From: Bacteroidales bacterium
Lineage (GTDB): Bacteria; Bacteroidota; Bacteroidia; Bacteroidales; JAAYJT01
DNA: 60,825 nt
Direction: 5' to 3'
NCBI GenBank assembly: GCA_012522795.1
Contig: JAAYJT010000054.1
Span: 1 to 60,825 of the forward strand
A model generated the notes under the pieces. It saw only the letters and a list, made by a program, of their open reading frames with translations. It was not told the DNA's origin and searched no databases. Below, one piece after another: positions 37,405-43,786 of the stretch. Each line of letters opens with the position of its first letter. Positions within the stretch are counted from its first letter, which is position 1. The position numbers were made by a program, and so were the translations under genes.

Positions 37405-37741
37405 ACTGCAAACCGGTTAAAAAAGGGCACAAATTTAATGAATTGATTTAACAAATAGGTTTAGAGTAGCTTATTGGCACATGAGAAATATTGTTTTGCA
37501 TAATTTTCTTCACGTACGAACCAGACAAATCAGAATTTATTTTTACAGATCCATGAGTTTTCAGAACCTAAAAATGCTTACAACACTGCTTTTTATTAGT
37601 TGGGTTTATACATAACCACTACTATCAAACTCCTATACATCACTTATTCAATCACTTATAAGTTAATAACTTTTTTCTTAGAAATCATTGTATTTTAAAT
37701 TATTATAATATCTTTGCGATATCATTTTAATATCATAAATT
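37405..37741. other. Divergent intergenic region, aroQ / SPFH gene
   Basis: 337 bases, AT-rich. The only recognised element is the two-part promoter for the SPFH operon at 37688-37716. Confidence 0.55.
37688..37716 (+). promoter_or_regulatory. Promoter of the SPFH-Arc-GPP34 operon
   Basis: TTG (37688-37690), 18 bases, then TATCTTTG (37709-37716), close to the Bacteroidota consensus. The coding start follows 25 nt later. Confidence 0.75.
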
Positions 37742-38593
37742 ATGGAAAAGGAAAAAAATTTATTTCATTTAGGGGGATATCTTGGAGTAATCATATCCAT
37801 TGCTTTACCCATTTTAGCCTTCTGGTTAGCTTTCTCAACTAACTGTTTTGCCTGGCCTCTTCTATTGATAGTTGACATTTTTTGCTGGAGAGGGCTTTTA
37901 ATTCTTAATCCTAACGAAGCCTGTGTACTTGTTTTATTTGGCAGTTACCACGGAACACTGAAGAAAAATGGATTTTACTGGATAAATCCTTTTTACAAAC
38001 GTAAGAGAATTTCGTTGCGCGCCCGCAACCTCAACAGCGATCCTATCAAAGTTAATGACAAGATTGGGAATCCGATCATGATAGGGATAGTTTTGGTTTG
38101 GAAGGTTGAAAATACCTACAAAGCAGCTTTTGAAGTTGATGATTATATCCGTTTTGTGGATATCCAGAGCGAGGCAGCTATACGTAAACTTGCGGGTGCT
38201 TATCCTTACGACAATTTTGAAGATGAGCAATCAGAAATTTCATTGCGTTCGAGCGGAGAGGAAGTCAATCAGCAACTTGAAGAAGAACTTAGTGAAAGGC
38301 TTGAGATTGCAGGGATACATGTAATTGAAGCACGTATTGCATATCTGGCTTATGCATCGGAAATTGCCAATGCAATGCTTCGTCGCCAACAGGCTACTGC
38401 AATTATTGCTGCACGGCAAAAAATCGTGGAAGGTGCTGTAAGTATGGTTGAAATGGCTCTTGAACAGTTATCTGAAAAAGAGATCCTTGAACTTGATGAG
38501 GAAAAGAAAGCAACCATGGTCAGCAATCTGATGGTAGTGTTATGTTCTGACAAAGATGTCAGTCCTGTAGTTAATACAGGTTCTATATATTAA
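37742..38593 (+). CDS. SPFH (flotillin/stomatin-like) membrane protein
   Basis: 283-residue SPFH-domain protein. Two adjacent hydrophobic segments (about 12-32 and 35-55) anchor it in the inner membrane. The SPFH/Band-7 domain follows (about 58-230: NPNEACVLVLFGSYHGTLKKNG, then IMIGIVLVWKVEN and the Y-x-F-DIQSEAAIRKLAG region), ending in a helical, probably oligomerising tail rich in Glu and Lys. Family members form ring-like or cage-like assemblies and organise membrane microdomains. It is followed after 9 nt by an Arc-like gene and then a GPP34 gene, an unusual trio. Confidence 0.9.
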   Translation: MEKEKNLFHLGGYLGVIISIALPILAFWLAFSTNCFAWPLLLIVDIFCWRGLLILNPNEACVLVLFGSYHGTLKKNGFYWINPFYKRKRISLRARNLNSDPIKVNDKIGNPIMIGIVLVWKVENTYKAAFEVDDYIRFVDIQSEAAIRKLAGAYPYDNFEDEQSEISLRSSGEEVNQQLEEELSERLEIAGIHVIEARIAYLAYASEIANAMLRRQQATAIIAARQKIVEGAVSMVEMALEQLSEKEILELDEEKKATMVSNLMVVLCSDKDVSPVVNTGSIY

Positions 38594-38602
38594 TAAAACG
38601 GA

Positions 38603-38788
38603 ATGGATAAAAAGAAACCTTTTGTGCTAAGGCTTCATCCTGAAATGATGAAAAGGCTTGAGAAATGGGCTTCAGATGAATTTCGAAGCATCAATGGGCA
38701 GATTGAATGGATTTTACATCAGGCTCTTAAAAAATCCGGAAGACTAAAAAAAACCGAAAAAGATAAAGAAAATAAAGAGCCTGATTAA
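38603..38788 (+). CDS. Arc-like ribbon-helix-helix protein
   Basis: 61-residue protein with the Arc/MetJ pattern: a short strand (KKPFVLRLHPEM), then two helices (MKRLEKWASDEF and SINGQIEWILHQALKKS), and a charged C-terminal tail. Proteins of this kind bind DNA as dimers in operator half-sites. Sited 9 nt after the SPFH gene and 33 nt before the GPP34 gene, it is cotranscribed with both. In many bacteria an Arc-like gene follows SPFH genes. Whether it regulates this operon or works on the SPFH protein is unknown. Confidence 0.82.
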   Translation: MDKKKPFVLRLHPEMMKRLEKWASDEFRSINGQIEWILHQALKKSGRLKKTEKDKENKEPD

Positions 38789-38821
38789 TAAGATCAGACC
38801 CAATAAAACAATTTTATAAAT

Positions 38822-39499
38822 ATGGAACCCCTAAAAATCAAAGATTTGTTAATCCTGTTAATTATCCATCCTCAAAATGGAAGGGTAAGAAGCAGGAATA
38901 TTGCAGACTCCGTGCTTGTGGCAGCAGCCCTCATTGATCTTGTTTTGTTAGGGTGTCTACGTATAAATAACGGAAAGATCGAAGCAACAGGAAATGATAC
39001 CGGAGATCCTGTACTGAATAATTTACTGGAAATGTTTGTTAAAAATAATGGTAAAAGTTTCCATTGGATGGTAAACCGGTTATCAAAATCCAGAATCAAG
39101 ATTTATCGAATGCAGCTCGAACATCTTATCAAGATACGGATAATTACTGCCGAACAGGCTTATTTCCTTGGTATGACCTTATTTAATCGTTATCGCTTAA
39201 CTCGTTCTGACAGTCTGAAACCCGTATTTATTGCTTTGGAAAGAGTATTAATATACGGAAGAAAACCGAATCTGGAATTACGCCTGCTAATTGAATTTCT
39301 GAGAATGACAAATGTGATCAAGAGTTTTTATCCTGGTCAGGAATATAAAATGATAGCAAAAAAACGATCGTATGAATTATCGAAAATAAAATTTGAAGTT
39401 TATAATGAAAGCTTTCAAATAATTTTCAAAACATTTAAGCGTATAATCAGGATGAACCAATTTTCAGAAAACCTACATTTTAATATCATAACTCATTGA
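38822..39499 (+). CDS. GPP34 (Golgi phosphoprotein 3-like) family protein
   Basis: 225-residue protein that I assign to the GPP34 family (eukaryotic GOLPH3). The pattern fits along most of the length: LKIKDLLILLIIHPQNGRVR, then a hydrophobic helix VAAALIDLVLLGCLRINNGK, TGDPVLNNLL, a Trp-containing helix (SFHWMVNRLSKSR), and LIEFLRMTNVIKSFYP. GOLPH3 is a peripheral membrane protein that binds phosphatidylinositol 4-phosphate and retains Golgi glycosyltransferases; bacterial members have no known role. The protein is basic towards the C-terminus, which would favour membrane contact. Last gene of the SPFH operon; the IS lies 210 nt downstream. Confidence 0.72.
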   Translation: MEPLKIKDLLILLIIHPQNGRVRSRNIADSVLVAAALIDLVLLGCLRINNGKIEATGNDTGDPVLNNLLEMFVKNNGKSFHWMVNRLSKSRIKIYRMQLEHLIKIRIITAEQAYFLGMTLFNRYRLTRSDSLKPVFIALERVLIYGRKPNLELRLLIEFLRMTNVIKSFYPGQEYKMIAKKRSYELSKIKFEVYNESFQIIFKTFKRIIRMNQFSENLHFNIITH

Positions 39500-39725
39500 A
39501 TTATAATCAATGAAGAATATCATTTGTTTAGAATATAATTTTTCTACTATCTATCCACACTATACAGTCATTTTCAATCCATCACATGGCTGAGCATAGA
39601 TACTTAATCAGTTAATGCCTTTTCCCTCTGTTTAAAATGATATTACAGGCAGGTTTGAAGTAATTTACGCTTTTCTAGTCCAAAACATACTCTCACTTCC
39701 AACTCTTGTCTTCCGCATACTTTTC

Positions 39726-39791
39726 GGACACCCAAATTAAATACTTAATAATCAATAATATATCAAATTGTTTTTCTATTTTTGGGTGTCC
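39726..39791. repeat. Inverted repeat at the left IS end, before the transposase start
   Basis: GGACACCCAAA (39726-39736) and its exact complement (39781-39791) flank 44 AT-rich bases. The second copy ends 13 nt before the transposase ATG, so a transcript entering from outside could fold over the translation start. Confidence 0.6.
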
Positions 39792-39804
39792 CAAAATATT
39801 TTTC

Positions 39805-41350
39805 ATGAATATAAGAGAAAAGAAAAACAGATCCGGAAGTGTTAGTATTCAGATTATTAGTAAGGCTCGTGGTCAATATAAGGTTGTTAAAACAATAGGA
39901 AGTGGCGCAGAGCGTCACAAAATTGAAGAGCTTAAAAAAATAGCCAAATAAGAAATAGAAGATTTTAAAAAAACAGCATCTCTGTTTCAACCCAGTGTCG
40001 ATAATCTTGTTGAAGAGGTATTAAGCTCTTTGAGTAATTCTCATATCCGCACTGTTGGACCGGAGTTGATTTTTGGCAAAATCTTCGATTTTATCGGCTT
40101 TGGAGCAATCCGAGGGTCTCATTTCCGACACTTGGTTATAGCTCGTTTGGCCTACCCTTTAAGTAAATTAAAGACAAGTGAATATCTTTATCGTTTTCAA
40201 GGAATTTCTATCGGCACAGGTAAGATTTACCATTTTTTAGACAGGCTTAACAGCCGAGATAAAGAGCAAATTGAACAGAACTCTTTTGCCCATACCAAAG
40301 GTGTATTAAAAGATCGCATCAGTGTTGTATTTTATGATATGACTACGCTTTACTTTGAGGCAAGTGATGAGGATAATTTGTGAAAAACAGGATTTAACAA
40401 AGATGGCAAACACAGTAAGTCTCAAATCATAATTGGGTTATTGGTGGGCTTGAGCGGCTATGCTATCGGCTACGATATTTTTGAAGGCAATACCTATGAG
40501 GGATATACTTTAATTCCTTTTCTTGAAAAAATACAAAATAAGTTTGACATCAGAAAACCAATTGTTATTGTCGATTCCGGGCTTTTATCCAATGATAATT
40601 CACAGGCACTGGAGGACAATGGTTACCAGTATATTATCGGTGCCAGATTGAAAAACGAGAGTCAGTCTATTCAACAGCAAATCATTGCTCAAAATTACCG
40701 ACAAAAGAGTTTTTACAGCTTAAGAAAGAAGGTTAAAATTAATGACCGAACCAGGATAACGCGCCTGATTGCTCATTACTCGGAGAAAAGGGCACGAAAA
40801 GATGTCTACAATCGTAAAAAGGGATTGGAACGTCTGGAAAAGCGTCTTAAATCAGAGAAACTTACAAAATCCAACATCAATAACAGAGGCTACAACAAAT
40901 ATCTCGAAAAAAAAGGCGATATTGAAATAAGTAACAATTATCAAAAATACGAAAAAGATAACCTTTGTGACGGGTTAAAAGGATACATTACTAACAGTAA
41001 ACTTTCTTCAGCTATAGTTTTGAATAATTACGGACAGCTATGACATATCGAGAAGGCATTCCGTATATTAAAGACAGATTTAAGGTCACGTCACATTTAT
41101 AACAGGTTCAGACATCGGATTGAAGCACATTTGTGTATTACATTCACAGCATATGTTGTTTATAAGGAATTTGAAAGAGTATTGAAAAAATGAAGACTCT
41201 GACTTGTCGGCACAAAAAGCAAGTGAAATAACACTTGATATGTATCAACTTACATATCAGCTTCCTGACTCAGGTGAAATTAAAACCTAACTGCTTGAAA
41301 TGGACCAGCAATAGAAAGAACTTTACGAAATTATTAATAGAAATTTTTAG
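39805..41350 (+). pseudogene. IS1634-family DDE transposase, inactivated
   Basis: Begins MNIREKKNRSGSVSIQII and reads through in one frame to position 41184. Catalytic residues can still be seen: D in FYDMTTLYFE, D in IVDSGLLSN and E in HIEKAFRILK. In-frame stops occur at 39949 (TAA), 40381 (TGA), 41041 (TGA), and, after a one-base shift in a run of six A (41185-41190), at 41288 (TAA) and 41312 (TAG); the natural stop is 41348. Each stop can be explained by a single C-to-T or G-to-A change (for example CAA to TAA). The rest is well conserved, so decay seems recent. The element cannot make its own transposase. Confidence 0.85.
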
Positions 41351-41417
41351 GATGTCCCAATGCGGAAGACAGAAGCATAAACAGCTGATACTCAGTTGAT
41401 TTTTTGTTTTCATTTTT

Positions 41418-41460
41418 AAGACTGTTTGCAAAAACCATGGTATAAACAGTCTTTTTTTTC
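41418..41460 (+). terminator. Rho-independent terminator after the IS
   Basis: AAGACTGTTT (41418-41427) pairs exactly with 41444-41453 around a 16-nt loop and is followed by seven more T. It may originally have belonged to the SPFH-Arc-GPP34 operon now cut off by the insertion sequence. Confidence 0.85.
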
Positions 41461-41652
41461 ATTTGTGGCATATTTTTTTCTTTGCCACATCACAATTATT
41501 GATCTGCTGAACAACTATAATTGCTGAAATTCAATTTACAATAAGCAATACAGCTTTCTCGTTAAGATATGCAAAAAGGTTGAACAAGCTTAAATATTTA
41601 ACCCTGAATATAAATTTTAACAAACAAACTATTCCACTTAATCCAAAAAAAG

Positions 41653-42375
41653 ATGAATTGGGAAAAATTTAAATCCAAATCTGTATCGCAGCGTAAAAAC
41701 CTGAAATCGTTGCTGTTTGTGAACAAACTTCTCATTATTGCAATTGCAGGTGTTTTTACATTAGGTACAACCTCATGCTCAAGCCAGAAAAAACTGGCAA
41801 AAAAACATGCCAAAGAAGCACGTCTGGCGCAAATTGAACAGGCTAAAGCCGACCTTCATGAGATAATAAATGATGACGGATATATTGCTTTAGACGTAAA
41901 AGAACAGAAGCTTCAAAAAGTCAAAGATCTGAATCTTGATGATAAGGAAATCAAGGCACTGATACCCAAAGCAGAAGAAAAGCTTGCACGTGACAGGGCT
42001 GCATATCAGAAAAAATTAGAAGAAGACAGGCAACGTGCCGAAGCAGAAAGGCTTGAAAAAGAAAGGCTGGAGAAAGAGAAAACCACTAAAACAGTTCCTT
42101 TACAACAAGCTTTGATTGATATTGCCAATGCACCAAATTTACGTGAGGCAAACGAAAGAATTGCTGAAACTCTTAAACTGTTTGAATCTCCCAATGTAAC
42201 CGTGCTGATCCTTATCAATGTTGAAGGTGATTCAAGAGATTACGACCGTCCTACAACAATCCAGAAATATCTTGAGTTGCTCAAAGATCAGAAAAGATAT
42301 AATAACGACATTGAGAATATAAGATATAATGCTGCCGGAAAAATTACAGAACTTGAATTAAAAACAAGATATTAA
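41653..42375 (+). CDS. Exported protein with coiled coil, first gene of a four-gene operon
   Basis: 240 residues, not recognised. Residues 25-42 are a hydrophobic export signal followed by SCSS, a possible though atypical lipidation site. Then comes a highly charged helical region (about 45-145, KLAKKHAKEARLAQIEQAK and LEKERLEKEK) likely to be a coiled coil. The C-terminal 95 residues form a small domain: EANERIAETLKLF at 165-177 matches EANRVIERTLELF of the next gene (61-73), and the spacing to IQKYLELL / VRQYLERL is similar. It probably sits in the periplasm. It leads an operon with the next three genes; the gap to the next is 11 nt. Confidence 0.7.
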   Translation: MNWEKFKSKSVSQRKNLKSLLFVNKLLIIAIAGVFTLGTTSCSSQKKLAKKHAKEARLAQIEQAKADLHEIINDDGYIALDVKEQKLQKVKDLNLDDKEIKALIPKAEEKLARDRAAYQKKLEEDRQRAEAERLEKERLEKEKTTKTVPLQQALIDIANAPNLREANERIAETLKLFESPNVTVLILINVEGDSRDYDRPTTIQKYLELLKDQKRYNNDIENIRYNAAGKITELELKTRY

Positions 42376-42386
42376 AACTGAACACA

Positions 42387-42962
42387 ATGAGAAGCAAAAT
42401 ATTTTTAATAGTTTTCCTGCTGGCATCATTACCGGTGGTTTTGAATGCCCAGAACAATGACATCAGTCCTGCCCGCAAACAGGCAATTGATTCACTGGCT
42501 CTTGAAAAAGTCCGCGATCTGAGCAAATATATTTCTATCATAGGTAGTAAGAACACCCCCTGGGCTGAAGCCAACCGGGTAATTGAACGCACCCTTGAAT
42601 TATTTGCTGAAGGAAGTCAAATGGGTGTTTCATCGCTTTATCGCCCTGAAATTGCTTATTATGGCGTAAGGCAATATCTTGAAAGACTTATGGCCTTGAA
42701 TTACGACAGGGTTAAAATAGAATGGTACGACATTCATTATATCAGCGATCTGGTTCGTCAGCCCGATGGTAGATATGTTGGTGTGATAACAATATACCAG
42801 AAATTTGAGGGTATTGTTGGCGAAAAAATGGTTTACCGCGACACCACCAGAAAAGATATTACTGTGTATGTCGAACGCAAGGAAACTCAGATAGGCGGAC
42901 GGCTTATTGGCTTTTGGGATGTACTTCTCGGCGATATCAGGGTTACTGAAACTACTCCATGA
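42387..42962 (+). CDS. Exported protein of unknown function, second gene of the operon
   Basis: 191 residues: a signal peptide (about 1-20, ending VVLNAQ) and one alpha-beta domain that has an NTF2-like look (two helices, then strands VKIEWYDIHY and GVITIYQKF). Residues 94-165 resemble residues 105-180 of the leucine-rich-repeat protein encoded two genes on: VRQYLERL against VQAYLKDI, IHYISDLV against IDYNINNL, and MVYRDTTRKDITVYV against TIYNNLTRYIEINL. The stop overlaps the start of the next gene (ATGA). No known domain name can be assigned by eye. Confidence 0.72.
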   Translation: MRSKIFLIVFLLASLPVVLNAQNNDISPARKQAIDSLALEKVRDLSKYISIIGSKNTPWAEANRVIERTLELFAEGSQMGVSSLYRPEIAYYGVRQYLERLMALNYDRVKIEWYDIHYISDLVRQPDGRYVGVITIYQKFEGIVGEKMVYRDTTRKDITVYVERKETQIGGRLIGFWDVLLGDIRVTETTP

Positions 42963-43786
42963 TACGTTCAAAATTATTTCTGATCATACTTCTATTCTGC
43001 GCTGCATCATCATGGGCGCAGAGTTTTGAGCATTATCTCGGCGATGAGGCTTCATTATTTGCTCAAACCAAACAGATAAACCAATTTTTCAGACGGTTCA
43101 ACGGTGAAGAAAGCGTTTCGGGAGTCAGATTTCCTGCTAACGATCCAAACTACCGAAATATCACTGTCAGAAAAAACTATCTGCAGATGATATTTGATCT
43201 TGAAAGTCAGTTTATTGATAAGGAGCAGAAAAACGAATTCATTTACAATATAACTAAGAATGAAGAACCCATTTTTCTCGATTTTCATAACGGAGACTGG
43301 TTTGCAGAAGTATCAACAGAATTTTTGTATTACGGAGAAAAAACCAGAGCAACTTTATTTCTGAAACTGGAAGAAGAAAATCAGGGATATAAATGGGTCA
43401 TTACCAATGTTTTCTTTAAACCCTTCAGAGAGTTGTTTTCTGATGAGAACGACGGTAAGCTCAGGTTCATTCATCCCCTGAGTCATGAACTCGATTTCAT
43501 GAACCTTATAAAAATCTTCAAGGAAACCGGAAAGGTCACCCAATACACTTCGCAAAGTTATAAACCCGATTATCTTTCGGTTTTCCTTTACGAAGTAAAA
43601 AAGCAAAATCTTATTTTTCAAAATGTCAGTGGTGTAAAATTTCATTTCTTTCAGGTTCCGGGATGGTATTTTGAGCTTTCTGAAATTCGTCGTAGTGGAG
43701 CTAACTCCGGCTGGCTGATCACAGGTTTGATTGATTTTGATGAATCAAAGAAAGGTGAGTTGCTGAAGTATATTTATTATGAATAG
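42959..43786 (+). CDS. Exported protein of unknown function, third gene of the operon
   Basis: 275 residues: signal peptide (about 1-20, ending SSWAQS), then a mixed alpha-beta protein. Its middle (about 70-145: VRKNYLQMIFDLE, EPIFLDFHNGDWFAEVSTEF) follows the same helix-then-strands order as the domain in the neighbours, but with weaker identity, so relatedness is possible and not shown. A second beta-rich half follows, with VKFHFFQVPGWYFELSEIRR and a final SGWLITGLIDFD. The start overlaps the previous stop by 4 nt and the stop overlaps the next start by 8 nt, so the genes are translationally linked. Confidence 0.7.
   Translation: MIRSKLFLIILLFCAASSWAQSFEHYLGDEASLFAQTKQINQFFRRFNGEESVSGVRFPANDPNYRNITVRKNYLQMIFDLESQFIDKEQKNEFIYNITKNEEPIFLDFHNGDWFAEVSTEFLYYGEKTRATLFLKLEEENQGYKWVITNVFFKPFRELFSDENDGKLRFIHPLSHELDFMNLIKIFKETGKVTQYTSQSYKPDYLSVFLYEVKKQNLIFQNVSGVKFHFFQVPGWYFELSEIRRSGANSGWLITGLIDFDESKKGELLKYIYYE

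Larger units (their letters stand above)
39708..41371 (+). mobile_element. Degenerate IS1634-like insertion sequence
   Basis: 1,664 bases bounded by a perfect 12-bp terminal inverted repeat TGTCTTCCGCAT (39708-39719 and complement 41360-41371); similarity continues inward (GGACAcCC against GGACAtCC). Inside is one transposase gene on the plus strand, broken by several stops and a frameshift. I cannot identify a target duplication: the flanks ACTCT and GAAGC differ. It sits between the GPP34 gene and a strong terminator at 41418, so it may have separated that operon from its own terminator. Confidence 0.78.

Noticed and set aside
39805-41350. Stop-codon recoding in the transposase
   Set aside because: TAA, TGA and TAG all interrupt the frame and no other gene in the window needs recoding, so simple decay is the better explanation.
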